Shown: positions 17,123-25,601 of the stretch, one piece after another
How positions within the stretch are numbered: position 1 is the stretch's first letter
Layout of the letters: the number at the start of each line of letters is the position of its first letter
From: Oceaniferula flava
GTDB taxonomy: Bacteria; Verrucomicrobiota; Verrucomicrobiia; Verrucomicrobiales; Akkermansiaceae
Direction: 5' to 3'
Assembly: GCF_016811075.1 (NCBI RefSeq)
Contig: NZ_JAFBGL010000001.1
Span: 310,001-374,000 of the forward strand
Length of the DNA: 64,000 bases
Translations under genes and position numbers: made by a program
Notes under the pieces: generated by a model
Seen by the model: the letters and a program-made list of their open reading frames with translations, nothing else
What the model was told of the DNA's origin: nothing
The model's database searches: none

Positions 17123-19255
17123 ATGAAAAAAGAAGACCAAATGATCGACGCCCTGCTCAACGAGCACGCCCGCAAAGGCTCTGGCGACGATGTTGAATTT
17201 CTCACCGATCTCGAAGCCCGATTGGATGCCGAGAAGAATGTCACCAGTATGCCGACCTCAAGCTCCTCTAACAAAGGCCGAGGCCCGGCGATCGGCGTCG
17301 GCATCGCCGCAGCTCTAACTATCGCGGCCGTGGGATACTACGGCTGGAAAAGCGATCGCGACCGTGACCTCGCGGTGAACGACAGTCAGGCTGCCACCGA
17401 GCAGCTGCAGGAAGCCCCGGTTTCCTATTCCGCGCCCCCCGAACCCAAGCCCTCCTTGCTGCCTGCGGCAGAACAGAAAAAGGCGAAAGATACCCTTGGA
17501 GTGGCCAAGGCCGAGGGACGTATCCGCGCGGCGAGGATTGCTGAGGTGGAATCGACTATGGCAGAAGATGCGGCTCCGGTTCCTCAAGCAGCTCCAGTGC
17601 AGCCAAGGGTTCTGAAACCTCGGCCTATGACCAGAAAGCCTTCTGCTCCTTCCTCCAGCATGGCAAAAATGCGCGGACAAGGTGCCGCTGGAGGAGCCGG
17701 AGCCTATCGCTTAGATCTTCCTAGTAAAGCGCGGGAGATTGGAAATAGCGATGCTTTCGGCGATGGTTGGGGGAGCGAGCGCAGACGTGACCATTTCCAC
17801 GGTCGTCCCGCCAAGGCCCCAGGCAATCGCTACGGCAAACTCGTCGACAACAGCTTCCTCTCGCCATGGAAGGCCCCACTTTCCACCTTCTCCGTGGATG
17901 TCGACACCGCCTCCTACACCAACATGCGCCGCATGATCCAGAGCGGTCAGTCGGTTCCCAAGGATGCAGTGAGGATCGAGGAAATGATCAACTACTTCAG
18001 TTATGATTACCCGCAGCCGGTGGGCAAGCATCCGTTTTCCGTGAATGTGGAAACGGCCTCCTGTCCGTGGAATGAAGAGCACCGACTGGTCAAGATCGGT
18101 TTGCAAGGCAAGGACATCATCCGTGAAAAACGCCCGGCCGCGAACCTCGTGTTCCTGCTCGATGTCTCCGGATCGATGAACGCCCAGGATAAGCTTCCGC
18201 TGTTAGTCGATTCCATGAAAATCCTGCTCAAGGAGCTCAATGGCGACGACTCGGTAAGCATCGTGGTCTACGCCGGGGCACAAGGATTGGCGCTGCCACC
18301 GACCTATGTGGATGAGGACGGACGCAAGACGATCTTGAAAAAGCTCAACAACTTCCGCTCCGGGGGATCGACCAACGGTGGCGCCGGCATCACGCTGGCC
18401 TACAAGATGGCTAAAAAGCACTTTGTTAAAGGCGGAGTGAACCGCGTGATCCTCGGCACCGATGGCGACTTTAACGTCGGCCTCACCGACCGTTCCAAGC
18501 TCGTCTCCATGGTGGAACGCGAGGCAAAAAGTGGAGTCTATCTCTCCGTGTTAGGATTCGGCCAAGGCAACCTGAACGATGCCATGCTCGAAGCCATCAC
18601 TAACAAAGGAAACGGCAACTACTCCTACATCGATTCCCTCCGCGAAGGTCGCAAGGTCTTCCTCGATGACATGATGGGCAACATGGTCACCATCGCCAAG
18701 GACGTGAAAATCCAGGTTGAGTTCAATCCTGCGAAGGTGAAGAGTTACCGCCTGATCGGCTACGCCAACAGAATGCTCAAGGCGGAGGATTTCAAAAACA
18801 AACTGATCGATGCCGGCGAGATTGGGGCAGGTCATACCGTCACCGCACTGTATGAAATCGTCCCCGGCAACGCTGCCGAATCCGCACCGGTGGTGGACGA
18901 CCTGGAGTATCAGAAAAGCAAAAAGCCTGCGCCGAAACCAGCCGACCGCGCTGTGGTGGACAGTCCGAACCTGCTGACCGTGAAGCTCGCCTACAAGGGC
19001 CCGGAAGCCTCCAAGGAAACCGAAAGCACCTACTTCAGGACCCGCGTGATCGATGGAGGCAAGAGCTGGAAGGACGCCAGTGACGACTTCAAATTCGCCT
19101 CGGGAGTGAGCCTCTTCGGTATGCTCCAGCGCGGAAGCGAACACGCCGGGCAGGGGAGCTATCAGCTGGTGCGCAAGCTAGCGGAACAAGGTCGCGGCAA
19201 GGATGAAAAAGGCCACCGCACCGAATTCTCTGACCTTGTTAGGAAAGTAAAGTAG
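17123..19255 (+). CDS. membrane-anchored von Willebrand factor A protein (YfbK-like)
   Basis: 710 residues. The N-terminal 50 residues are short and charged (MIDALLNEHARKGSGDD) and may contact the sigma factor. A single membrane segment follows near residues 55-75 (IGVGIAAALTIAAVGYYGW), then a Pro/Ala-rich linker. A vWF-N module lies near 250-292 (FSVDVDTASYTNMRRMI). The VWA domain has an intact MIDAS DVSGSMN near 346 and 'GGSTNGGAGITLAYKMA'. A C-terminal DUF3520-like region spans about 525-710. Proteins of this layout are annotated YfbK or 'Ca-activated chloride channel homolog', but their role is not established. It is co-transcribed with the sigma factor. Its stop codon lies inside an imperfect palindromic repeat. 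Confidence 0.85.
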   Translation: MKKEDQMIDALLNEHARKGSGDDVEFLTDLEARLDAEKNVTSMPTSSSSNKGRGPAIGVGIAAALTIAAVGYYGWKSDRDRDLAVNDSQAATEQLQEAPVSYSAPPEPKPSLLPAAEQKKAKDTLGVAKAEGRIRAARIAEVESTMAEDAAPVPQAAPVQPRVLKPRPMTRKPSAPSSSMAKMRGQGAAGGAGAYRLDLPSKAREIGNSDAFGDGWGSERRRDHFHGRPAKAPGNRYGKLVDNSFLSPWKAPLSTFSVDVDTASYTNMRRMIQSGQSVPKDAVRIEEMINYFSYDYPQPVGKHPFSVNVETASCPWNEEHRLVKIGLQGKDIIREKRPAANLVFLLDVSGSMNAQDKLPLLVDSMKILLKELNGDDSVSIVVYAGAQGLALPPTYVDEDGRKTILKKLNNFRSGGSTNGGAGITLAYKMAKKHFVKGGVNRVILGTDGDFNVGLTDRSKLVSMVEREAKSGVYLSVLGFGQGNLNDAMLEAITNKGNGNYSYIDSLREGRKVFLDDMMGNMVTIAKDVKIQVEFNPAKVKSYRLIGYANRMLKAEDFKNKLIDAGEIGAGHTVTALYEIVPGNAAESAPVVDDLEYQKSKKPAPKPADRAVVDSPNLLTVKLAYKGPEASKETESTYFRTRVIDGGKSWKDASDDFKFASGVSLFGMLQRGSEHAGQGSYQLVRKLAEQGRGKDEKGHRTEFSDLVRKVK

Positions 19256-19348
19256 GACGACTTTGCAAGTTGTCGGCAAACTAGGCAAATACGTCGTGCA
19301 TGGGCTGATTATACCTAGGGTTGCCGACAAGTTAAAAACTTGTCCTAC
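19252..19348. repeat. 97-bp imperfect palindromic element between convergent genes
   Basis: The left arm begins GTAGGAC (19252) and includes AAGTTGTCGGCAA and CTAGG. The right arm includes CCTAG and TTGCCGACAAGTT, and ends GTCCTAC (19342-19348). The arms pair over about 28 of 35 positions around a roughly 26-bp centre. The element fills the whole gap between two convergent genes and includes the last bases of the upstream stop codon. This looks like a REP/MITE-type palindromic unit and could also serve as a bidirectional terminator. No second copy was seen in this window. Confidence 0.6.
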
Positions 19349-19349
19349 C

Positions 19350-20567
19350 TTACAACCTCCGCAGTAGAAAACTCCCCAGCTTCGCCATCGCTAACCTCCA
19401 CCACGATCTGATGCCTTCCCAATCGCGTGTGACACGCTCGGAGAGCATCAGGTCGTTTTGCCATTGGCGGTCGAGTTCGGCCACCACCTCATCGTTGAAC
19501 ACCACCAAGCCGATCTCGCGGTTCATGAGCACGGAGAGAATATCGAAGTTTGAAGACCCGATCACCGCAATGTGGTCGTCCACCACCATGGTTTTAGCAT
19601 GCAGCACCGGCCCGAGGTATTCCCTCAGCGAGATCCCCCAACTTAACAGCTGCGGATAAAAACCTTCGCGTAACCAATCGACCACTTTTACGTCCGAATC
19701 CCTCGGCAGCAGTAACTTGATATCCACGCCTCGTTGTTTCGCTTTGTTCAGGGCGGCGAGCAATCGTTTGGGGGGCACAAAGTAGGGCATCGTCATCTTG
19801 ATCGACTTCTCTGCCCGAGCGAGATTCACCGAGAACATCCTCCGGATTTCCTTGCTGTCGCGCAGTCCCTGACTGCCGACCACCACGCAGCGGCAGCCTC
19901 CGGAGCGGTCCAGTCCGTCGCCGTGCGCTTGCTGTTCATCATCGGACAAGGGGTGGGGGGCGGGTCGGTGGAAAATCTTCTCCTTGGTCGCGTATTGCCA
20001 AGAATCGATGAACAGCTTGTTGAAATCCTGTGCGGCCGGTCCGATCACGCGGCAGTGGGTATCGCGCCACGAGGAATCGCTGCTCGCTTCCTCCGACCAG
20101 GAATCGGCGATGTTCATGCCACCGGTGAAGGCAATGGCGCCATCAACCACCAAGTTTTTCCGATGGTTTCGGCCAAAAATCCCACTGCGCTTGCGCCAGA
20201 ATGCCACGGGTCGATACTCCACCACCGTCACTCCGGCATCGTGCATGTTAGCCCACTGCATCTGATCGGTTTCCAGCGAGCCAATCGAATCATAGAGCAC
20301 CCGCACGGGGATGCCCTCGCGTGCCTTGGCACTCAGCGCCTCGGCGAACTTGCTGCCGGTGCCATCTGAGAAAAACATATACATTTCCAAGTGCACGTAA
20401 TGTTTGGCATCGCGGATTGCCCCGAGCATGTCGGCGAATGCGCGGTCACCTTCGAAGTAAACTTCCACTGCATTGCCATCGCTGGAGCCGCCGGTCTGAC
20501 CGCCGGAAATTTCGCGCTCGATGCGAGATTTCCAGGCACTCAATTTCGCAGAGACGCGTTGTTTCAC
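19350..20567 (-). CDS. cls: phospholipase D family protein, cardiolipin synthase-like
   Basis: About 405 residues with two HKD motifs: NHRKNLVVDG near residue 133 and LHAKTMVVDD near 322, each followed by the usual GG/SS-N segment (FTGGMN, IGSSN). This pair marks the phosphatidyl-transferase subgroup that makes cardiolipin at the inner membrane. The open frame runs much further upstream but overlaps the divergent antiporter gene and lacks homology there. I therefore choose the GTG at 20567, which begins VKQRVSAKLSAWKSRIE. The start remains uncertain because there is no ATG in this stretch. No N-terminal membrane helices are present, unlike E. coli ClsA and more like ClsB/ClsC. Confidence 0.8.
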   Translation of the reverse strand: MKQRVSAKLSAWKSRIEREISGGQTGGSSDGNAVEVYFEGDRAFADMLGAIRDAKHYVHLEMYMFFSDGTGSKFAEALSAKAREGIPVRVLYDSIGSLETDQMQWANMHDAGVTVVEYRPVAFWRKRSGIFGRNHRKNLVVDGAIAFTGGMNIADSWSEEASSDSSWRDTHCRVIGPAAQDFNKLFIDSWQYATKEKIFHRPAPHPLSDDEQQAHGDGLDRSGGCRCVVVGSQGLRDSKEIRRMFSVNLARAEKSIKMTMPYFVPPKRLLAALNKAKQRGVDIKLLLPRDSDVKVVDWLREGFYPQLLSWGISLREYLGPVLHAKTMVVDDHIAVIGSSNFDILSVLMNREIGLVVFNDEVVAELDRQWQNDLMLSERVTRDWEGIRSWWRLAMAKLGSFLLRRL

Positions 20568-20653
20568 TCCCTGGGATATACGGCTTGTTGGGTCCTTGGC
20601 TGCTTGAGGCACGCAGTGCTTATACGCTAATTGAGATAGAAAACCAGTAAGCC

Positions 20654-20681
20654 TTGCCAAGACCCGCTGCTGTGCTATCTC
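20654..20681 (+). promoter_or_regulatory. probable promoter of the antiporter-ribE unit
   Basis: TTGCCA (20654-20659) and TATCTC (20676-20681) are separated by 16 bp. The ATG lies only 10 bp after the -10 element, so the 5' untranslated leader would be about 4 bases. Confidence 0.4.
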
Positions 20682-20691
20682 AGTTGCGCGT

Positions 20692-22350
20692 ATGAGAACG
20701 AAATTGCTGCCACTTCTGTTACTGTTGTTTACCTTCGCGGTGCCCACGCTGCACGCTGCTGCCGGCGCGCATGCCAAGCCGGAATTTGTCGAACGGATGG
20801 AGCATTTTCCTGCTGAGGAAGAGGCCGCCGGGATGAAGGGGATTGGAGAAATCCTCAGCCACCGTGCCTCCGAGCAGCCGTTCCTGCTAGTGGCGACGAT
20901 TATTTTCGTCCTCGCTATCACGCACACCTTCTTCGCTGTGCCGCTGACCAAGTATTCGCACAAGTTGCAGCATGAACACGATGCGATGATCCGCCGGGAA
21001 AAAGAAGCCGCCGGTGAGTCCGCCACCGCGCAGGACATGGTCAGTTTCAAGGCGACATTTTTCCACTTCCTCGGAGAGATTGAAGCTATCTTCGGAATCT
21101 GGGTGATCGCCCTGATTGCCGCCATCATCGGATTCTACGATGTGGATACCGTGAAGAGCTACATCACCACGGTGAACTTCACCGAGCCGATGTTTGTGGT
21201 GATCATCATGGCCCTCGCCTCCACCCGCCCCGTGCTTCGCTTTGCCGAGAGTGCGCTAAGTTTCTTCGCCAAGTGGGGCAAGGAAACGCCCTCCGCCTGG
21301 TGGCTTTCCATTCTCATCGTGGCCCCCATTCTTGGTTCCTTCATCACCGAGCCGGGAGCCATGACCATCGCTGCGATGTTGCTGGCGAAAAAGTTCTACA
21401 AACTCAAGCCCAGCCCCAAGCTCGCTTACGGCACGCTCGGCCTGCTGTTCGTGAACATCTCCGTCGGGGGTGTGCTGACAAATTTCGCGGCACCGCCGGT
21501 GCTGATGGTGGCCCAGAAATGGGGGCTGACCACTCCTGAGATGTTCATGCATTTCGGGGACAAGGCGATCATTGGTATCTTACTTTCCACGGGGCTTTAT
21601 TACGGTGTATTCCGCAAGGAGCTGGCCAGCCTGTCAGGCAGATTGGAAGATCACGATGGCGATGGCAAAGGTGATCTGCAGGATGACCACAGCCGCACGA
21701 TCCCACTGTGGATCACGCTGACGCACCTGTTTTTCATGGCATGGACAGTGTTCTTTGCCCACACCCCCGCGCTCTTCATCGGTGGTTTCCTATTCTTCCT
21801 CGCCTTCCGTCAAGGCACTGCCCATCACCAGTTCAAGATGGAGCTGAAAGGACCGATTCTGGTGGGCTTTTTCCTGGCTGGTCTGGTGATCCACGGTGGT
21901 CTTCAAGGATGGTGGCTGGCGCCGATCATTACCAGCCTCACCGAGTGGCCACTCTTCGCGGGCTCTGTGTTACTGACCTCGTTTAACGATAACGCCGCCA
22001 TTACCTTCCTCGCCAGTCAGGTGAGTGGTCTTGGGCCAGAGCTGAAATACGCTGTGCTCGCCGGTGCGGTCTGTGGTGGTGGTCTTACCGTGATTGCCAA
22101 CGCACCCAACCCTGCCGGTCAGGCCCTGCTCAGCCGCTTCTTCGGCGATGGTGTTTCACCCGGTAAGTTGCTGATGGGTGCCTTTGTCCCCACCGTGATT
22201 GTATCGCTGGTGATGATGCTGTTCCCGGATGCCACGGTCGACCGCATTTTCGATAAGGAAAAACCACTCGTCGAAGAGGTCGAGGAAACACCTCAGCGTG
22301 GTTTGGTTTCTCCCGAAGCCGATCCAGACGTAAAGGCTGACGCCGAATAA
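20692..22350 (+). CDS. putative Na+/H+ antiporter (Na_H_antiport_3 type)
   Basis: 552 residues. An N-terminal signal-like segment (LLPLLLLLFTFAVPTLHA) is followed by about ten to twelve hydrophobic segments. Conserved-looking polar intramembrane stretches are 'TEPMFVVIIMALASTRPVL', 'SFITEPGAMTIAAML', 'VGGVLTNFAAPPVLM' and 'SFNDNAAITFLASQ'. These resemble the ArsB/NhaD superfamily and in particular the putative Na+/H+ antiporter family found in Chlamydia and Verrucomicrobia. It would exchange sodium for protons at the inner membrane, which fits a marine life style. The acidic C-terminal tail is cytosolic. ribE starts 14 bp downstream, so the two are probably co-transcribed. Confidence 0.8.
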   Translation: MRTKLLPLLLLLFTFAVPTLHAAAGAHAKPEFVERMEHFPAEEEAAGMKGIGEILSHRASEQPFLLVATIIFVLAITHTFFAVPLTKYSHKLQHEHDAMIRREKEAAGESATAQDMVSFKATFFHFLGEIEAIFGIWVIALIAAIIGFYDVDTVKSYITTVNFTEPMFVVIIMALASTRPVLRFAESALSFFAKWGKETPSAWWLSILIVAPILGSFITEPGAMTIAAMLLAKKFYKLKPSPKLAYGTLGLLFVNISVGGVLTNFAAPPVLMVAQKWGLTTPEMFMHFGDKAIIGILLSTGLYYGVFRKELASLSGRLEDHDGDGKGDLQDDHSRTIPLWITLTHLFFMAWTVFFAHTPALFIGGFLFFLAFRQGTAHHQFKMELKGPILVGFFLAGLVIHGGLQGWWLAPIITSLTEWPLFAGSVLLTSFNDNAAITFLASQVSGLGPELKYAVLAGAVCGGGLTVIANAPNPAGQALLSRFFGDGVSPGKLLMGAFVPTVIVSLVMMLFPDATVDRIFDKEKPLVEEVEETPQRGLVSPEADPDVKADAE

Positions 22351-22364
22351 CTCTCGTTGGAACC

Positions 22365-22949
22365 ATGTTTACCGGATTGATCGAAGCCACGGGCAGGGTG
22401 TTGTCACTCGAGCCCCGTGGCGAGCAGGCGCGGCTGGTGATTGAGCTGCCATTCGCCCAAGAGCTCGCCGACGGCGAGTCGGTGGCGATCAATGGTTGCT
22501 GCCTCACCGTGGTGGAGAAAGACGCCACGTCGGCCAGCTTCGACATCCTACGCCAGACGCTGACCGTTACCTCATTGGGCGGTTTGCAAGTGGGTTCCTT
22601 GGTCAATCTGGAGCGTGCCATGCTCGCAGGGGGGCGTTTCGGCGGTCACTTTGTGCAAGGGCACGTCGATGCCACCGGGGAAATCATCGATCTCTCACCG
22701 GTCGGTAACGACCATCGTCTGGAAATCTCACTGCCTCCGGAAATTCATCAACTCTGCATCGATAAAGGCTCTCTGGCGATTGATGGCATCTCGCTCACCA
22801 TCGCCGAACTCACCGATACCAGCGGCGTCTTCTGGATCATCCCGCACACCATGCAGGAAACCCATCTGCAGCAGGCACAGGTCGGCCAAAAGGTGAACTT
22901 GGAAGCGGACGTCATCGCCAAGCACGTGGCGAAGCTAGTGGGCAAGTAA
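22365..22949 (+). CDS. ribE: riboflavin synthase alpha chain
   Basis: 194 residues beginning with the diagnostic MFTGLIEATGRV. Two lumazine-binding barrel repeats are visible: residues 1-90 (with 'VAINGCCLTVVEKD' and 'GSLVNLERAML') and 98-190 (with 'LAIDGISLTIAEL' and 'VNLEADVIAKHV'). 'GHFVQGHVDATGEI' lies at the junction. The enzyme dismutates two 6,7-dimethyl-8-ribityllumazine molecules into riboflavin in the cytoplasm. No FMN riboswitch precedes it, and it is not with other rib genes here; it follows the antiporter gene by 14 bp. Confidence 0.95.
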   Translation: MFTGLIEATGRVLSLEPRGEQARLVIELPFAQELADGESVAINGCCLTVVEKDATSASFDILRQTLTVTSLGGLQVGSLVNLERAMLAGGRFGGHFVQGHVDATGEIIDLSPVGNDHRLEISLPPEIHQLCIDKGSLAIDGISLTIAELTDTSGVFWIIPHTMQETHLQQAQVGQKVNLEADVIAKHVAKLVGK

Positions 22950-22991
22950 GGGCTTTTTGCCCCGCTGACCCTCGTCACTGGGCGACTTCCT

Positions 22992-23489
22992 CTAGGGCGT
23001 CTCTGGAGAGTAGTTGAACTCCTTTTGAGTCAGCGCCTTGTAGGCGAAGATCCAGAAGGCAATCAGGCCCCAGCTCAGGCCGATCATGACGCCGAGATCG
23101 ACGATGCCACGCCACGGCTGCGGACAGTAATTCATCGAGCGGACCAGCAGGGCGATACCAATCGTGAGCACATAGGCCTTGATCAGCGTCTTCTTATTGG
23201 CGTGGAAATAGCCGATGCAGAACAGGGGCGCGAGGAGGCTGCGCAGGGTGTCCGGCTGATCGCGCAAGTAGCGCACCCGGGCGGCGACCCGCGGTGAGTA
23301 TTTTTTCTGAAAGCCTTTGAAGCCCTCGTAATACGCCATGAAAAAGGCAAAGAGCACGAGGGCGATCCAGTGCCAAAGGTTGAACGAGATTTCAAAGGCA
23401 GACGTGACGTGATGGCTCATGCCAACGATCGCTCTGCCAAGGGTGTAAGTAATACCAATGATCCCCCAAACCACGCCAAAAATTCGCAT
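22992..23489 (-). CDS. small integral membrane protein of unknown function
   Basis: 165 residues with about four hydrophobic segments (residues 1-20, 38-52, 100-117 and 128-150). A basic cytosolic loop lies between helices two and three (YEGFKGFQKKYSPRVAARVRYLR). I do not recognise a named family. It lies between ribE (convergent) and another membrane-protein gene on the same strand, 65 bp away. No signal peptide or catalytic motif is visible. Confidence 0.6.
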   Translation of the reverse strand: MRIFGVVWGIIGITYTLGRAIVGMSHHVTSAFEISFNLWHWIALVLFAFFMAYYEGFKGFQKKYSPRVAARVRYLRDQPDTLRSLLAPLFCIGYFHANKKTLIKAYVLTIGIALLVRSMNYCPQPWRGIVDLGVMIGLSWGLIAFWIFAYKALTQKEFNYSPETP

Positions 23490-23554
23490 GGGCGATACTC
23501 ATCAGGGATGCCTGGATTGTAAAGCAGCGGATGCCTCTCGGTGGCGATTTTTTC

Positions 23555-24265
23555 CTACTGGTGCCAGTTGATCAGGCGCCGCTGCTGGGCGAGTGTGATG
23601 CCGGTGACCAGAGCGATGGCCAGGTAGTTCAGGATGACATTGATCGGAGTCGCCACGAGCACCAGCTTGCAGCCGGTGAGGTAGTCGTCGACCGTCTCTG
23701 GGTCTTGCAGCATGCGGGTGCTGACGTTATCGATGAGCATGGAGATGATCCACAACGTCCACCACAGCGGTAGCACGGCCTTGAGCGCATGGTCCTTGCC
23801 GTAGCTGGCGCTGCGGATTTGCTTCATGGCCACATAAGGTTTCCACAGCAAGAGAATGGGAATGAAGTAATAGCCGACGGACCAGGCCGGAGTAATCGTC
23901 ATCCGTGGGGGATCGAGCAGCCAGGCATTCTTACACGAGCGATTGATCCAGATGGCAAAGACGATGATCAGAATGATGCTGAGCCCCATTTTCCCCCAAG
24001 CACTGTACAGCACGATGCTGTCGAGCTGTGAGCTGGTCTCGGACACCAGATAATCCGCGGATTCATACTGCCGCATGTCCATGAAGTTGATCACGCCGTC
24101 ATTGAAAATGATCAGCATGGCATCCAGCACCAGCAGGGAGACCAGCAGGTTCTTCAGCGTGCCGTTCTTGCGAAACGGGCCGTAGGTGCCTGAGATGTTC
24201 TCAGGGCTGACCTGCTCGGTGGCCGCCACCGGTGGGGCGTAAATAGGATTCGGAGTATGGGCCAT
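23555..24265 (-). CDS. DUF4328-like membrane protein
   Basis: 236 residues with about five hydrophobic segments. The block 'PAWSVGYYFIPILLLWKPY' followed by VAMKQIR is characteristic of the DUF4328 family (consensus about PGWAVGWFFIPIxNLWxPYxxM). The N terminus (about 35 residues) is Pro/Ala-rich and soluble. The function of the family is unknown. The gene starts 30 bp after the lysC stop on the same strand, so it may be read from the lysC transcript. Confidence 0.65.
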   Translation of the reverse strand: MAHTPNPIYAPPVAATEQVSPENISGTYGPFRKNGTLKNLLVSLLVLDAMLIIFNDGVINFMDMRQYESADYLVSETSSQLDSIVLYSAWGKMGLSIILIIVFAIWINRSCKNAWLLDPPRMTITPAWSVGYYFIPILLLWKPYVAMKQIRSASYGKDHALKAVLPLWWTLWIISMLIDNVSTRMLQDPETVDDYLTGCKLVLVATPINVILNYLAIALVTGITLAQQRRLINWHQ

Positions 24266-24295
24266 CGTGGCAGATGCTCGGATGTGGGCGGGCGT

Positions 24296-25525
24296 TTAAG
24301 CGACCGGTTTTTTATCGAGCTCAAACACCTCGTGCACCACGCGGGCGGCATCTTCGATGGCGGTCTCGTCCACGGTAACGGCAATTTTGATTTCCGAGGT
24401 GGAGATCATGCCGATGTTGATGCCGGCATCGCCGAGCGCCTGGAACATTTTCGCGGCAACACCGGAGTGGGAACGCATACCGATGCCCACGGTGCTTAGC
24501 TTCGCCAGTCCGGCTTCGGTTTCCAGCTGTGCGTCTGCGGACAGACTGTTGAGCACTGGCTGGAGAGCGGCTTGGGCACGACCGAGGTCATTGGTGTGCA
24601 TGGTGAAGGAATGACGCGCCATGCCATCGCTAGCGATGTTAGAGACGATCATATCGACATTGATTTCCGCATCGGCCAGTGCGCCGAGGATCTTCGCGGA
24701 GTTCCCCGGGCGGTCTGGGATATCGGTGATGGTGACGCGGGCTTGGGAGCGCTCGATGGAGACTCCGCGGATAACTACTGCTTCCATGGCTGGGTGTTCT
24801 TCGGTGACTAGGGTTCCGGGGTTGTTGTTGAGGCTGGAGCAGACTTCGAAGACGACTCCGTATTTTTTCGCAAATTCAACAGATCGCGACTGCATGACCT
24901 TACTCCCGGAGGAGGCCATTTCCAACATTTCATCGTAGGAAATTTCAGGCAGCTTACGCGCATTTTTCACCACCCGTGGGTCACAGGTGTAGACGCCATC
25001 GACGTCGGTGAGGATCTGGCAGAGGTCGGCCTTCAGGGCCGCGGCCACGGCAATGGCGGTGAGGTCTGAACCACCGCGACCGAGGGTGTGAATCAGTCCG
25101 GTCTGGGTGACTCCTTGGAATCCGGCGACGATGATGACTTTCTGCTCGTCGAGGTAAGCTTGCAGCAGGCTCGGGTTGATATCTTCGATGCGTCCGCGGG
25201 TGTGACTGCCGGATGTGACGATGCCGGCCTGTCTGCCGGTGGCGGAAACGGCATCCACTCCCATGCCCTGAAGTGCGGTGGCGAGGAGGGCGATGGATTG
25301 TTGCTCGCCGCTGGAAAGCAGCACATCGAGCTCGCGCTCTGGCGGATTCTCGTTCAGCTGGGTGGCCATGCCGATCAGCTTGTCGGTGACGCCGCCCATG
25401 GCGGAAACCACGGCCACGACTTGATTGCCTTCGTCACGCAATTTCTTGATGCGTGAGGCAACGTTGCGGATGCGATCGAGGCTGCCAACGGAGCTGCCGC
25501 CGTATTTTTGAACGATTAATGCCAT
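24296..25525 (-). CDS. lysC: aspartate kinase
   Basis: 409 residues, the size of monofunctional lysine/threonine-sensitive aspartokinases. The kinase domain begins MALIVQKYGGSSVGS and includes 'VVVSAMGGVTDKL'-type sequence near residue 40 and 'LGRGGSDLTAIAVAAALKAD' near 150. Two ACT regulatory domains follow from about residue 265 ('RVTITDIPDRPGNSAKILG', 'STVGIGMRSHSGVAAKMF'). It phosphorylates aspartate, the first step towards Lys, Met, Thr and diaminopimelate. A -35/-10 pair lies about 37-64 bp upstream of the ATG. There is no alternative internal start with a ribosome site, and there is no Shine-Dalgarno sequence. Confidence 0.95.
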   Translation of the reverse strand: MALIVQKYGGSSVGSLDRIRNVASRIKKLRDEGNQVVAVVSAMGGVTDKLIGMATQLNENPPERELDVLLSSGEQQSIALLATALQGMGVDAVSATGRQAGIVTSGSHTRGRIEDINPSLLQAYLDEQKVIIVAGFQGVTQTGLIHTLGRGGSDLTAIAVAAALKADLCQILTDVDGVYTCDPRVVKNARKLPEISYDEMLEMASSGSKVMQSRSVEFAKKYGVVFEVCSSLNNNPGTLVTEEHPAMEAVVIRGVSIERSQARVTITDIPDRPGNSAKILGALADAEINVDMIVSNIASDGMARHSFTMHTNDLGRAQAALQPVLNSLSADAQLETEAGLAKLSTVGIGMRSHSGVAAKMFQALGDAGINIGMISTSEIKIAVTVDETAIEDAARVVHEVFELDKKPVA

Positions 25526-25561
25526 ATCGGGTGCGCAATGATACTACTGTTGCGGGCGCGC

Positions 25562-25589
25562 AGCATAGTCAGAGGATCGAGCGGGTCAA
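25562..25589 (-). promoter_or_regulatory. probable lysC promoter
   Basis: On the minus strand TTGACC (25589-25584) and TATGCT (25567-25562) are separated by 16 bp. The expected leader is about 30 bases long. It fits in the 76-bp space between the upstream phosphoesterase stop and the lysC start. Confidence 0.5.
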
Positions 25590-25601
25590 GCACTGCGATT
25601 G

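Noticed and set aside
20568-21128. N-terminal extension of the cardiolipin-synthase-like frame
   Set aside because: It overlaps the divergent antiporter gene and lacks homology; HKD-protein similarity begins downstream of 20567.
22340-22370. FMN riboswitch before ribE
   Set aside because: Only 14 bp separate ribE from the upstream gene, too little for an RFN element.
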